Below, one piece after another: positions 1 to 9,006 of a stretch of 14,989 nucleotides of DNA. How positions within the stretch are numbered: position 1 is the stretch's first letter; the number at the start of each line of letters is the position of its first letter. The notes under the pieces were generated by a model. The model was not told the origin of the DNA. It made no database searches and worked only from the letters and a program-made list of their open reading frames with translations. Origin of the DNA: JBBSDV01 sp038240335 (GTDB lineage: Bacteria; Chloroflexota; Dehalococcoidia; DSTF01; JACRBR01); the NCBI GenBank assembly GCA_038240335.1, contig JBBSDV010000069.1, forward strand, positions 1 through 14,989. The letters run 5' to 3'. Made by a program: the position numbers and the translations under genes.

Positions 1-104
1 ACGAAGTTGATCGGAATGCTCGCGCCGAATGCGGGCGCGGGCTGCCGCATCGTGACGGCTAGGGCCACGAGGATCAGCCCGGGTACGATAAACCGTCGAA
101 ACAC
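1..104 (-). CDS. N-terminal fragment of an exported protein
   Basis: The minus strand reads GTG (104-102) into MFRRFIVPGLILVALAV, then a polar/Pro stretch ending PAFGA-SIPINF, and runs off the window edge after 34 codons. This is a typical Sec signal peptide: arginines at residues 3-4, a hydrophobic core at about residues 6-17 and a small-residue cleavage region near residue 29. A GGAGG Shine-Dalgarno sequence sits 4 bases upstream of the GTG, which supports this start. The mature protein lies outside the window, so its function cannot be given; it is probably a secreted or cell-surface protein. The gene is divergent from hpf. The start and signal peptide are seen; that the gene continues is inferred. 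Confidence 0.5.
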   Translation of the reverse strand, partial: MFRRFIVPGLILVALAVTMRQPAPAFGASIPINF

Positions 105-459
105 GGTGCCTCCAGTGCAGTTGTGGCGGGAACATGACGCTCGCGGGGTTGATTATGCCAATCGTACAACAGCCTCCACTCGATTGTAAGTAACACATTT
201 GGCGATTATGGTCGTAATTCCCTGCGGAGGCGCGTTATGCGGGCCGGTTTCGCGTCCGACTGAGTCCGAACCGCACGACGCCGACAAATTAATGCGGCAT
301 TGCTTCTGGGGGTGTGATTCGCTTCGAAACGTCGTGATGACAGGTTCCGAGAGTGCAGAGAGCTCCGCGTTGCCCTGAAAAATGGCTTCAGCCAATGCTT
401 TCGTTGGCTCTCACATCTCATCTCCAACCGCCTCGCCCCCGCGCGCTACACTCCCCCAT
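105..459. other. Divergent intergenic region upstream of hpf
   Basis: This 355-bp gene-free stretch lies between the leftward exported-protein gene and rightward hpf. A weak minus-strand promoter is possible (TTACAA, 17-base spacer, TACGAT, around 155-185). At 390-409 there is a hairpin with an 8-bp stem (AGCCAATG/CGTTGGCT, one G-T pair) and a CTTT loop. On the minus strand it is followed seven bases later by five T's. A -10-like hexamer for hpf is at 447-452. The short reading frames here show no protein-like features. Confidence 0.4.
447..452 (+). promoter_or_regulatory. -10-like hexamer of hpf (leaderless start)
   Basis: TACACT ends seven bases before the hpf ATG. A transcript started from it would begin at or next to the A of the start codon. 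There is no Shine-Dalgarno sequence in the intervening CCCCCAT, and no clear -35 box. The same GCTACACT sequence recurs upstream of secA. Confidence 0.4.
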
Positions 460-1059
460 ATGAAGCTCACGATTCGTACCCACCACGCCACCGTCGCCGA
501 CGACTTCCGCGCGCACGCCGAGAAGAAGCTGGCGCGCGTCGAGCATCTGTTGCCGAAAGCATCCGACGCCGTCATCGAGGTCGAACATGAGGAGACGCGC
601 GCCGCCGGCCATCGCTTCGCCGTCCAGGTGACGCTGCATGCGGGCGGCTCGATCCTCCGCGCCGAGGAGCGCGCCGCCGACGCGCGTGCCGCCTTCGACG
701 CCGCCGCCGATGTCCTTTCGCGCCAGGCGCGCAGGCATCAGAAGCGACTGCACGACCGCCATCACCCGCACGGCGTCGCCGCGAAGGAGATCGTCGCCGA
801 CGCGATCAACTCGCTCGGCGTCGGCGTCTCCGAGGGAGACGTCGTCGATCCGGATGAGGGCGAGTACCTCCTCGGCAAGATCGTCCGTGCCAAGCACTTC
901 GACGCGTCGCCGATGTCTCAGGAGGAAGCGCTGGGGCAGATGGACCTGCTCGGCCACGACTTCTTTCTCTTCCTCGATGCCGGCACCTCCGACTACGCGC
1001 TGCTCTACAAGCGGAAAGACGGCGAGTACGGCCTGCTCGCGCCGCGCCGGGCGGAGTAG
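460..1059 (+). CDS. hpf: Long-form ribosome hibernation promoting factor (HPF/RaiA)
   Basis: A 199-residue protein with the two-domain layout of long HPF. Residues 1-100 form the S30AE/YfiA ribosome-binding domain (MKLTIRTHHATVADDFRAHA, then a basic helix with RRHQKRLHDRHHPH). Residues about 137-195 form the C-terminal dimerisation domain, with the family hallmarks IVRAKHFDASPMSQEEALGQ, MDLLGHDFFLFLDAGT and RKDGEYGL. In the family, long HPF binds the 30S subunit in slow-growing cells and pairs ribosomes into translationally silent 100S dimers. The ATG at 460 is chosen because homology begins there; the frame is open back to 382, but those 26 extra residues are not HPF-like. No RBS is present and a -10-like hexamer lies seven bases upstream, so the mRNA may be leaderless. 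The gene is monocistronic or weakly linked to the next one, 141 bp downstream. Confidence 0.95.
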   Translation: MKLTIRTHHATVADDFRAHAEKKLARVEHLLPKASDAVIEVEHEETRAAGHRFAVQVTLHAGGSILRAEERAADARAAFDAAADVLSRQARRHQKRLHDRHHPHGVAAKEIVADAINSLGVGVSEGDVVDPDEGEYLLGKIVRAKHFDASPMSQEEALGQMDLLGHDFFLFLDAGTSDYALLYKRKDGEYGLLAPRRAE

Positions 1060-1063
1060 CTGC

Positions 1064-1091
1064 TTAGTTCATAGTGGCTAGTTCGTCGTTG
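1064..1091 (+). repeat. Short degenerate heptamer array
   Basis: Four consecutive seven-base units follow the hpf stop codon: TTAGTTC, ATAGTGG, CTAGTTC, GTCGTTG. The match between units is loose, so on its own this would be weak. It is listed because three clearer heptamer arrays occur in other intergenic regions of the window. Confidence 0.3.
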
Positions 1092-1187
1092 GCACGTCTT
1101 AGCGGCGTGATACCCGCCGGCTCCAATCGATTGCGGCGTCATCGCGCTTCGCCTGCTCGGAGACGTCAGCGAGACAGGACACGTCGC

Positions 1188-1193
1188 TATACT
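1188..1193 (+). promoter_or_regulatory. -10-like hexamer of the methyltransferase/MTHFR gene (leaderless start)
   Basis: TATACT ends exactly seven bases before the ATG at 1201, the same spacing as at hpf. The bases between, GGCGGCG, do not form a Shine-Dalgarno sequence. No convincing -35 box is visible. Transcription from here would give an mRNA with essentially no 5' leader. Confidence 0.45.
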
Positions 1194-1200
1194 GGCGGCG

Positions 1201-3084
1201 ATGAAGAGCCCGTTTTTGACCGCCCTCGAGACCCGCGTGCTGCTCGCCGACGGCGCGATGGGCACCCTGCTGTTCTCGCGCGGGATCGCCGCGAACGCCT
1301 GCCTCGAGGCGCTCGTGCTCGAGCAGCCGGACGTAATCCGTCGCGCCCACGAGGACTACATCGCCGCCGGCGCCGATATCGTCGAGACGAATACATTCGG
1401 CGCGAATCGCTTTCGTCTCGCAAGGCACGGGCTCGAATCGCGCGTCCGCGACATCAACTTCCGCGCCGCGCGGCTGGCCCGCGATGCCCGCGAGATCTCC
1501 GGGCACCCGGTGTTCATCGCCGGCTCGATCGGGCCGACGGGCCGGATGCTGGCGACGGTGGGTGACGTGCGACCCGAGGACGTGCGGGCGGCGATCCGCG
1601 AGCAGGCCGACGCGCTGCTCGAGGGTGGCGTCGACGTCATCATCCTCGAGACCTTCCCGGACATCGCGGAACTGCGCGAGGCGATCCTCGCGGTCAAGGC
1701 CTGCTGCGATCTGCCGCTCGTCGCCCAGGCGACGTTCCAGCGAGACGGCCGCACCTACGGCGGCGAGCCACCGGACGAAGTGGCGAATGTCGCCAGCTCG
1801 CTTGGCGCGGACGTCGCCGGCATCAACTGCAGCCTCGGCCCGCAGTCGGCACTCGACGTTATCGAGCAGATGGCGGCGAACACCTCGATTCGCCTCTCCG
1901 CGATGCCGAACGCCGGCCTTCCGAAGCGCGTCGAAGACGGCATGGTCTATCCCTCGACGCCGCAATACTTCGCCGAGTATGCGAAGCGCCTGGTGATTGC
2001 CGGCGCAAACATCGTCGGCGGCTGCTGCGGCACCACGCCGGAGCACACAGCGGCCATGCGAGAAGAGCTGCAGCGCGAATGGAACCGCCGTGGCGCCGTC
2101 CCGGGACTCGAACAGGCGGCACCCGTGATTACCGTTGTCTCCGCAACGACCTCGCGCGCGTCAGGTCGCGACGATTCGCCGCAAGAAGCGGCTCGCTCCC
2201 TGCGCCAAAAGCTCGCGGATGGCGAATTCGTCGTCAGCGTCGAACTCGATCCGCCGCGCGGCCTCAATCCCCGGAAGGCGCTCGAGGGCGCGACGCACCT
2301 CGCCGCGCTTGGCGCGGACGCGATCAACATCGGCGACAGCCCGATGGCGCGCGTGCGGATGAGCGCGATCGCGCTCGCGGTGTTGATCGAGCGCCAGATA
2401 GGCATCGAACCGATCATTCACTTCACCTCGCGCGACCGCAACCTTATGGCGATCCAGAGCGACCTGCTCGGCGCGCACGCGCTCGGCATCCGCAACGTCA
2501 TCGCTCTCACCGGCGATCCGCCATCAAGTGGCGATTACGCGCGCGCCACCGGTGTCTGGGACGTCGACTCTATTGGCTTCATCCGCATTCTCAAGATGCT
2601 GAACACCGGCAGCGACTGGGCCGGCAACTCGATCGGCAAAGGTACAGATTTCTTTATCGCGTGCGCCGCCAACCCGACGGCAGACAACATCGGTCTCGAA
2701 ATCGATCGCGTCCGCCGCAAGATCGAGGCCGGCGCCGACGCGCTGATGACGCAGCAGGTGTACAGCGCCGACATCCTCCAGAGCTTTCTCGAGCGTCTCG
2801 GGCCGATCGACCTGCCCGTGCTCGTCGGCATCATGCCGCTGCAAAGCCATCGCCACACCGAGTTCATCCACAACGAACTGCCCGGAGTCTTCGTCCCCGA
2901 CGGCGTGCGCGAGCGCATGCGTCTCGCCGGCGAGAACGGCGTCGCCGAGGGCATCGCTCAGGCACGCGAACTGCTCGAGGCCTGCCGCCCGTTCGTGCAG
3001 GGCACGTACCTCGTGCCGTCGTTCGGGCGCTACGAGGTCGTTGGCGAGCTAGTCACGCTCGCGAAAGCAATGTCTAACGCCTGA
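1201..3084 (+). CDS. yitJ: Bifunctional homocysteine S-methyltransferase / 5,10-methylenetetrahydrofolate reductase
   Basis: A 627-residue fusion resembling Bacillus subtilis YitJ. Residues about 1-290 are a cobalamin-independent homocysteine S-methyltransferase barrel: DGAMGTLL (17-24), ETNTFGANR (62-70), and the zinc-binding cysteines in GINCS (C210) and GGCCGT (C275, C276). A Pro/Ser-rich linker of roughly 40 residues follows. Residues about 335-625 are a MetF-type reductase: VSVELDPP (E348 matches the catalytic Glu of MetF), FTSRDRN (408-414), ALTGDPP (435-441), GADALMTQQVY (511-521). In the family the reductase makes 5-methyl-THF from 5,10-methylene-THF with NAD(P)H and FAD, and the other half methylates homocysteine to methionine. 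The exact methyl donor of this fusion type is not settled from sequence. No SAM riboswitch or T-box is evident in the 141-bp upstream gap. The gene is convergent with parB. Confidence 0.93.
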   Translation: MKSPFLTALETRVLLADGAMGTLLFSRGIAANACLEALVLEQPDVIRRAHEDYIAAGADIVETNTFGANRFRLARHGLESRVRDINFRAARLARDAREISGHPVFIAGSIGPTGRMLATVGDVRPEDVRAAIREQADALLEGGVDVIILETFPDIAELREAILAVKACCDLPLVAQATFQRDGRTYGGEPPDEVANVASSLGADVAGINCSLGPQSALDVIEQMAANTSIRLSAMPNAGLPKRVEDGMVYPSTPQYFAEYAKRLVIAGANIVGGCCGTTPEHTAAMREELQREWNRRGAVPGLEQAAPVITVVSATTSRASGRDDSPQEAARSLRQKLADGEFVVSVELDPPRGLNPRKALEGATHLAALGADAINIGDSPMARVRMSAIALAVLIERQIGIEPIIHFTSRDRNLMAIQSDLLGAHALGIRNVIALTGDPPSSGDYARATGVWDVDSIGFIRILKMLNTGSDWAGNSIGKGTDFFIACAANPTADNIGLEIDRVRRKIEAGADALMTQQVYSADILQSFLERLGPIDLPVLVGIMPLQSHRHTEFIHNELPGVFVPDGVRERMRLAGENGVAEGIAQARELLEACRPFVQGTYLVPSFGRYEVVGELVTLAKAMSNA

Positions 3085-3164
3085 CCGTCGTGAAAGGCAT
3101 CCCACGCTCAACCGCAGTCGTTGCACAGCGCCTATTCGGGCCTCTGGTGGTCTGTGCTCTCTGT

Positions 3165-3212
3165 GGCCATCCGTGGATGGTCCCGGTGTGCTCTGGCCAT
3201 CTCGGGATGGTC
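3165..3212. terminator. Two tandem hairpins between convergent genes
   Basis: Two similar hairpins lie 30 bases apart between the stop codons of the fusion gene and parB. The first (3165-3182) pairs GGCCATCC with GGATGGTC, and the second (3195-3212) pairs GGCCATC with GATGGTC around a TCGG tetraloop. Each has one G-T pair. Neither is followed by a T-run, so rho-independent termination is not certain. The position and near-symmetry suit a bidirectional terminator or mRNA 3'-end barrier for both genes. The two units look like a tandem duplication. Confidence 0.4.
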
Positions 3213-3220
3213 GATCGGCG

Positions 3221-4092
3221 CTAGCCAGCGATACGCTGGACGATGCCCTCGAGCTCTTCGTCGCTGTGGAACCGGATCGTGATGCTGCCGCCGCGCCGGT
3301 GCTTCTTCAGCGTCACGGGCATGCCAAGCGCGCCGCGCAGATCCGCCTCGAGCGCGCGCGCGTCGGGATCAGATTCCTTAACCGCCGCTCGCTTCGGTGC
3401 CGTTGCGACGACACCGGCGCGCAATGCGCGCGCGATCTCTTCCGCCTGCCGCACGGTCATTGCGTCGGCAACGATCCGCCGCCAGGCGTCGAGCCGCACG
3501 GACGAGTCTTCGATACCGAGAAGGGCGCGCGCATGCCCCTCGCTGATCTGCCCCGACGCAAGGCTCGTCTTGATGTCGTCCTCCAGCGTCAGCAGGCGGA
3601 TGGTGTTCGCGACGGTCGTCCGGTTGCGGCCGACGCGCTTGGCGATCTGCTCGTGCGTCGCGCCAAACTCGTCGGCCAGGCGCTTGAACGCGGCGGCCTC
3701 CTCAAGGGGATTCAGGTCCTGACGCTGCAGATTCTCGACGAGCGCGATCTCCAGCATCTCCGTCCCGACGGCTTCCCGAATCACCACCGGCATCCGCGTC
3801 AGCCCGGCGATCCGCGACGCCTGTAAGCGCCGCTCGCCGGCGATCAACTGGTACGTCGTCGGCCCCATCTCCGACGCCGTCTGCGAGACGACGATCGGCT
3901 GCAAGACGCCATGCTCGCGGATGCTCTCCGCGAGTTGTGCCAGCGCTTCCGAGTCGAATCGTAGCCGCGGCTGGTGCGGATTCGGCACGATCAGATCAAT
4001 GTCCACGGTCTCGACGCCACTCGCGCCAGGCGCAGGCGCCCGCGGGATCAGCGCCGAGAGGCCGCGGCCGAGAGCGGGACGATGGTTCGACG

Positions 4093-4096
<4 letters not shown>
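3221..4096 (-). CDS. parB: Chromosome-partitioning protein ParB (CTPase, parS-binding)
   Basis: A 291-residue ParB of normal length. The N-terminus is RPALGRGLSALIP, the typical ParA-stimulating peptide. The CTP-binding core holds NPHQPR (39-44), GERR (87-90) and ENLQR (121-125). A helix-turn-helix that reads parS spans about 145-167 (THEQIAKRVGRNRTTVANTI), and a C-terminal dimerisation region spans about 245-291. In the family, ParB clamps load at parS, slide along DNA in a CTP-dependent way and work with ParA to segregate origins. The start is ATG 4096, with GGAGGT six bases upstream (4103-4108) and a 4-base ATGA overlap with parA. The open frame continues to 4984 but is the out-of-frame shadow of parA there. 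Two matching parS sites lie about 4.9 kb away at 8968-9022. Confidence 0.95.
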
Positions 4097-4859
<763 letters not shown>

Positions 4860-4863
<4 letters not shown>

Positions 4864-5729
4864 CGCAACATGATCTCCGGATGGCGCTGCATCCGCTCCA
4901 CGACTTCCGCTCGATCCGGCATCGCGGCGATGCCGATGCCGCGCACGGACAGGCTGGCGGCTGCGGCACCGAAGCGCGCCGCATCGCCGGCGTCTCCGGT
5001 TTCGTGCAAGCGTATCAGGAATGCGGTCGCGAACGTATCGCCGGCGCCCGTCGGATCCACCTCAGCCTCCGGAAACGCGTCCATCCGCCACCAGCGCCCG
5101 TCCGCGAATACACGTGCGCCGCGAGACGACTCCGTCATCGCCACGACGGGAACATCTGCCGTCCAGCGATCAAGCTCGGCGCGACCGTTCGCGAGATCTT
5201 CGTCCGACACGAAGACGACGTCGCAGCCGGCCCAGAAGGGCTCGCCGGCCCAGCTGTGATGGCGCACAAGATGCGATGCGTCGCTGTCGCGCAGCCAGCC
5301 CTGCGCCGAGACGCCGACGATCGAGCTGTCGTGAAAGACCTCCGCAAAGCCCACCGGAATCTCGCCCCACACGGGGCCGAGCAGCACCATCGCCGCCGCT
5401 TGCCACGCCTCCGGTACATCGCGAGCTTCAATCGCCGGAGCCTGGGCGAGGAGATGCTGCTTGCGCCCGCTAGCCGAGTAGGTATTCTCGAACGTCGTCG
5501 CAACGTCGGACTGTGTGAGGGCTAGTTCGATGCCCGGGAGGTTCTTCGCGAGTTCGAGGTCCGCTGGCGCGCGCGTAACGATGCCGGCGGTGCAGCCGAG
5601 CCGCTGGGCCTGCGCCGCCGCGAACGACACCGTGCCGCCAAGGCGCCACCCGCCCGGTACAACGTCCCTGCAGGCGTTGCCGACGGCGACAAACTCAGGG
5701 ACAGGCATGTTGAGGCGGCGTGCTCCCAT
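4860..5729 (-). CDS. PfkB/ribokinase-family carbohydrate kinase, substrate unknown
   Basis: A 289-residue PfkB-fold kinase, close to the usual 290-310. The C-terminal signature DPTGAGDTFATAF begins at 225 with the catalytic-base Asp at 231. The N-terminal sugar-binding glycine pair appears as GGTVSFAAAQAQRLG (31-45). It lacks the Asn of typical ribokinases and looks more like kinases with a GGT-x-x-(Y/F) motif. It should phosphorylate a sugar, polyol or nucleoside with ATP, but the substrate cannot be read from sequence. The start at 5729 is the longest option; MPVPEFVAVGN (residue 8, ATG 5708) is also reasonable, and neither has a strong RBS. Its stop overlaps the parA start, so it is translated with the partition genes although no functional link is known. 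Confidence 0.85.
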
Positions 5730-5843
5730 GGGCCGGCGACGTAAGAAGCAGCATCGGACGGACGATCAACGGACGCAGATAGATTCGGCTCCGAACCGAA
5801 ACTAATCCCGATTCTCGTTTCGCGCTTACCGCCTCCGTCCCCA

Positions 5844-6566
5844 TCATCGCCGCAGCGAGATGGCGACCTGCCGCTCGTCGCCCTCGCCGACACTCGATGT
5901 CTCGACGGTTTTGTCTTCGGCGAGCGTGAGGTGGATGATCCGGCGTTCGTTCGGCGGCATCGGCTCGAGCGTGATCGGCCGGCGCGTGCGCTCGACCTGG
6001 TCCGCCGTGCGGTGCGCGAGGTTGACGAGCTGCGTCTCGCGCCGGCGGCGGTATCCCTCGATGTCGATCGTGAAGATCATGTGCTGGCCCAACTGTCTCG
6101 CGACCATCAGGTTCAGCAGGTACTGCAGCGACCCGAGCGTCTCACCGCGGCGGCCAATCAGCAGGCCGAGATCGTCGCCCTCTACGTCGAGCACGGCCTT
6201 GGCCATACCGAGCCCGTCGCCGGGCGTCTCGGCGTCGCGGATCGAGACATCGGCCGTGATACCCATGAGCTCGAGCAGCTTGTCGAGCATCTGCGCGGCG
6301 AACTCCGCCTCGTCCTCGATCAGCTCGCCATCGCCGCCCTCGGCCGGTGCGGCCTCGGCAGCGGGCGCGCCATCGGCAGCCACAACGTCGGCGTCACCGA
6401 TGCGGCTAACACGAACGCGCGCTTCCTGGTGGCCGATTCCGAGCACGCCGCCTTTGGGCTCCGCCAGCACCTCCACGGTCACGTCTGCGCGCTCGGCACC
6501 GAGTTCGTCCAGCGCGTTGTCGATCGCCTCGTCTACGGTCTTACCGCTTGCCTCGACGCCTGCCAT
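5844..6566 (-). CDS. jag: Jag / KhpB RNA-binding protein (Jag-N, KH, R3H)
   Basis: A 240-residue protein with three recognisable parts. A Jag-N domain (1-55, MAGVEASGKTVDEAI and EPKGGVLGIG) is followed by an acidic/Ala-rich linker (about 60-90). A KH domain carries the GxxG loop in LLIGRRGETL (135-144), and an R3H domain has PPNERRIIHLTL (204-215). In Gram-positive bacteria Jag/KhpB binds RNA and is usually encoded next to YidC. The start is ATG 6566, because GAAGGA lies six bases upstream, whereas the longer GTG at 6584 has no RBS. Even so the gene overlaps the 3' end of yidC by 26 bases, pointing to translational coupling with the insertase. Confidence 0.94.
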   Translation of the reverse strand: MAGVEASGKTVDEAIDNALDELGAERADVTVEVLAEPKGGVLGIGHQEARVRVSRIGDADVVAADGAPAAEAAPAEGGDGELIEDEAEFAAQMLDKLLELMGITADVSIRDAETPGDGLGMAKAVLDVEGDDLGLLIGRRGETLGSLQYLLNLMVARQLGQHMIFTIDIEGYRRRRETQLVNLAHRTADQVERTRRPITLEPMPPNERRIIHLTLAEDKTVETSSVGEGDERQVAISLRR

Positions 6567-7593
6567 TCTTGTTCCTTCGCTCACTCTGCGGGGCGTTGAG
6601 CACGGGCTCGTCGCCGCCGTCGTTCATGTTCACGTCGTTCGTGTCGATATCCGCGGCCGTCGCCGGCTTGCTGCTGCGCTTTCGGCGGACAGCGCCGTTG
6701 CCGGCCGCGGTGGATTGCATGCCCTTTGCCCTCGGTGCGAGCTTTTCGGCCCCGTCGTCGCTCGAAGCCGCAGGCAGAACCTTCTTCTCCGCTCTGAGCC
6801 GTGCCGCCGGAGCAGGCGCGGCAGGCGGACCAAGAGTGATGAGGCTCCGCCAGTCGAGTTTGCGGCCCATGTAGAAGTACTGGAGGACGAAGCCCGACAG
6901 GTTCGAGATGAACCAATACAGGGCCAACCCGGCCGGGACGTTGAGACTGAAGACGCCGAACATCAACGGCATCATCCACGTCATCATCTGCTGCGTCTGC
7001 TGCTGTTGTTGTTGCTGGGGGGTCGAGGCGGCGGTCGGCGTAGGCGTCATCAGCTTCTGCTGGACGTACATGCTGGCCGCGACGAGAATCGGCAACACCA
7101 GCGACGTGTCCGACACACCGAGGTTCCAGAACAGGAATTGCGTGTTGAGGGGAACCGCTGTGTGGATAAACGAGATCGGATAGAGGCGCTGCGACAGCGT
7201 CACGAAGCTCTCCGGAGTCGTGCCCGCCGTCAGCCGGATCACCTGGTACAGGGCAATCCAGATAGGCATCTGGGCCAGCGTCGGGAAGAGGCAGCCGAGA
7301 GGGTTGACACCGTGCTCCTTATAGAGCGCCATCGTCTCCGACTGGAGCTTCTTCGGGTCCTTCCCCTTGTACTTCTTCTGCAGCTCCTGCATCTGCGGTT
7401 GAATCGCCTGCATCGCGCGGCTCTGCTTGAACTGGCTGGCCGTCAACGGCCAGGTGATCAGCTTCATCACCAGCGTGAAGACGATGATCGCGATGCCCAA
7501 ATTGCCGCCGAAAATATGGGCGATGGCGACGACCGCGTTCGTACTCGGATCGACGACAATCAGGTGGAAGATGTAGCTGATGAAATCAGGCAT
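6541..7593 (-). CDS. yidC: YidC/Oxa1 family membrane protein insertase
   Basis: A 350-residue YidC2-type insertase without the large periplasmic domain of proteobacterial YidC. The hallmark after the first core helix is KLITWPLTASQ (44-54), followed by a cytoplasmic helical hairpin (KQSRAMQAIQPQMQELQKKY) and then NPLGCLFPTLAQMPIWIALY (97-116). Hydrophobic segments follow at about 163-178, 203-220 and 222-241, ending YFYMGRKL. The position of the conserved groove arginine (R366 in E. coli, R73 in SpoIIIJ) is lysine 44 here. A Thr/Pro/Gln linker with seven consecutive glutamines (193-199) precedes a core helix. The tail from about 255 is long, Ala-rich then basic (ends RRNKNGRRRGKR), as in YidC proteins that contact ribosomes. 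ATG 7593 has AGGA 10 bases upstream. It lies 12 bp after the lipoprotein and overlaps jag. Confidence 0.95.
   Translation of the reverse strand: MPDFISYIFHLIVVDPSTNAVVAIAHIFGGNLGIAIIVFTLVMKLITWPLTASQFKQSRAMQAIQPQMQELQKKYKGKDPKKLQSETMALYKEHGVNPLGCLFPTLAQMPIWIALYQVIRLTAGTTPESFVTLSQRLYPISFIHTAVPLNTQFLFWNLGVSDTSLVLPILVAASMYVQQKLMTPTPTAASTPQQQQQQQTQQMMTWMMPLMFGVFSLNVPAGLALYWFISNLSGFVLQYFYMGRKLDWRSLITLGPPAAPAPAARLRAEKKVLPAASSDDGAEKLAPRAKGMQSTAAGNGAVRRKRSSKPATAADIDTNDVNMNDGGDEPVLNAPQSERRNKNGRRRGKR
6573..6578 (-). promoter_or_regulatory. Ribosome binding site that fixes the jag start
   Basis: GAAGGA on the minus strand lies six bases before ATG 6566 and inside the yidC coding region. It selects this ATG over the upstream GTG at 6584, which lacks any Shine-Dalgarno sequence. 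Confidence 0.6.
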
Positions 7594-7605
7594 GCGGCGC
7601 TATTC

Positions 7606-8940
7606 CTATTGAGGCAGGGGAAAGCTTGCGGGGGCCTGTAGGTCGCCGCTCGCGTTCAATACGTAGAGAGCGGAGCTCGTTGGTGAAATCAATACCATCG
7701 CACCGCTACTGACTGTCAGATTTGCCAGTACGCTCGTCCCCGCGCTTACCGGACTGCCCTGCACTGGCTGGCCGTCGGTCAGGGCGAGTTTGTACACACT
7801 TCCATTGCGCGCCGCGACCACCAGACCACCGCCGGCGATCACCGGTTCCGATCGGATTGCCGCGCCCGTATCAAAGGGCTTCGGCCATTTCGCGACGCCG
7901 GTCGCCGCATCCACAGCGTACACCTTACCATCGAGCGATGCCGCATAGACGACGTTGTCCTGCACGACCGGCGTGGCCCAGAACCAGTTGCCGGCGCTCA
8001 GCGACCAATTCATGCCGCCATCGGCAGTATTGATCGAGTACAGCTTGTTGTCGAAGGAGCCGACGTAGACGGCGTCACCGGAGACGACCGGCCGCGATGC
8101 GATGCCGGAGCCGGCACCGCTGAACCGCCACTTCTGCTCGCCCGACGACTTGTCGATCGCGTACACGGAGCCGTCGAGGGACGTCGCATACACGGTGCCG
8201 CCATCAACCGTCGGCGCTGCCCAGACCTCTCCGTTCGTATTGAAGGACCAGATCTGATTGGCCGTCTTCGCATCGAGCGCGGCGATCCGTTTGCCCTTGG
8301 TGCCGAAGTAGATCGCGTTCCCATCGACGGCGACGCCGCCGACCATGCCGGCCTGGGCGTCGCGCACCCAACGAATCTCGCCGGTCGCCGTGTCGAGGGC
8401 GAATATGACGCCCTTGAACGTCGGAACGAAGGCCGTCTTGCCGTCGGCGCTGATGCCGATATCGCCGTATAGCGCCTTCAGGCCGTCCAGCGACTTCTTC
8501 TCGAAGCTCAGCGCGGAATCGACCTCGCCGTTGATCTGCTTCTTGGAGTCGTCGGAGGCACCGGAGTTCGTCACCGCCGTCTTGAGGTCGGCTCCGGTCG
8601 GCCCGGACACCTTGAGGTCATTGATCTTCTGCTCGATCTGAGTGCGCGCCGTTGCATCGAGACCCGCGGCGGAGACTTTGGCCGCAAGATCGCCTCGCGT
8701 CTCGCCACTCGCCGGGTACGAGTTCTTGTCCTTAGGGGGAAACTCCCAGAGCTCCGTGCTGGATCCACTAGGAAGCGCATACAGCTTGGACTTATGCGGC
8801 ACGAGAATCACCTGTTGGTTTTCGACCATCACCGGCTTTGGTGATGCCCAACCCTGTGGACCGGGAGGTGCGCCGCATGCCGCGAGCAGAACCGCCGCGC
8901 CGAGCATCAGCACTGGCGCGCCGATCCATCGACGGGACAC
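7606..8940 (-). CDS. PQQ-like beta-propeller lipoprotein in the rpmH-yidC operon
   Basis: With GTG 8940 as start it has 444 residues. It begins MSRRWIGAPVLMLGAA and has a lipobox LLAAC (lipidated C22), so it is predicted to be anchored on the outer face of the membrane. The rest is a series of PQQ/BamB-like blades of the pattern V-x-G-x-x-(V/I)-Y-x-(G/A)-S-x-D-G-x-(V/L)-Y-A-(I/V)-D-x-x-(T/S)-G-x-x-x-W, for example YATSLDGSVYAIDKSSGEQK. About 80 residues between the first blade and the next (DLAAKV to LKALYG) are helical and break the propeller. A 90-bp longer start, GTG 9030, is possible: it makes a GTGA overlap with yidD and has AAGGTGG upstream. It would put 30 residues before the signal peptide, encoded across two parS sites. 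The shorter start is preferred because of the signal peptide. Between YidD and YidC, a role in membrane-protein or envelope assembly is a guess. Confidence 0.82.
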   Translation of the reverse strand: MSRRWIGAPVLMLGAAVLLAACGAPPGPQGWASPKPVMVENQQVILVPHKSKLYALPSGSSTELWEFPPKDKNSYPASGETRGDLAAKVSAAGLDATARTQIEQKINDLKVSGPTGADLKTAVTNSGASDDSKKQINGEVDSALSFEKKSLDGLKALYGDIGISADGKTAFVPTFKGVIFALDTATGEIRWVRDAQAGMVGGVAVDGNAIYFGTKGKRIAALDAKTANQIWSFNTNGEVWAAPTVDGGTVYATSLDGSVYAIDKSSGEQKWRFSGAGSGIASRPVVSGDAVYVGSFDNKLYSINTADGGMNWSLSAGNWFWATPVVQDNVVYAASLDGKVYAVDAATGVAKWPKPFDTGAAIRSEPVIAGGGLVVAARNGSVYKLALTDGQPVQGSPVSAGTSVLANLTVSSGAMVLISPTSSALYVLNASGDLQAPASFPLPQ

Positions 8941-8967
8941 GGGGCGATGCTCCGGATGCAAGCCCAC

Positions 8968-8983
8968 TGTTTCACGTGAAACA
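8968..8983. promoter_or_regulatory. parS site 1 (perfect palindrome)
   Basis: TGTTTCACGTGAAACA is an exact match to the bacterial parS consensus bound by chromosomal ParB. The dyad extends outward to 24 perfectly palindromic bases (8964-8987). It lies between the yidD stop and the preferred lipoprotein start. parB itself is in the same gene block at 3221-4096. Confidence 0.93.
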
Positions 8984-9006
8984 GTGGAGTTACTGATCAA
9001 AGAGGG

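Noticed and set aside
390..409. Intrinsic terminator upstream of hpf
   Set aside because: The stem is sound but the T-run is on the minus strand, seven bases away, with no minus-strand gene ending there; kept only as a hairpin note.
382..459. Longer hpf start adding 26 residues
   Set aside because: The extra residues are Ser/Pro/Ala-rich with no HPF similarity, and the -10-like hexamer for the gene lies inside them.
1060..1200. SAM or cobalamin riboswitch before the methionine-synthesis gene
   Set aside because: The 141-bp gap shows no conserved riboswitch core and the gene appears to have no 5' leader.
5111..5116. CACGTG core as a third parS site
   Set aside because: Flanks (GAATA and CGCCG) do not match the parS arms.
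5860..7641. 593-residue open frame on the plus strand antisense to jag and yidC
   Set aside because: Ser/Arg/Leu-rich low-complexity product opposite two clearly real genes; a GC-rich shadow frame.
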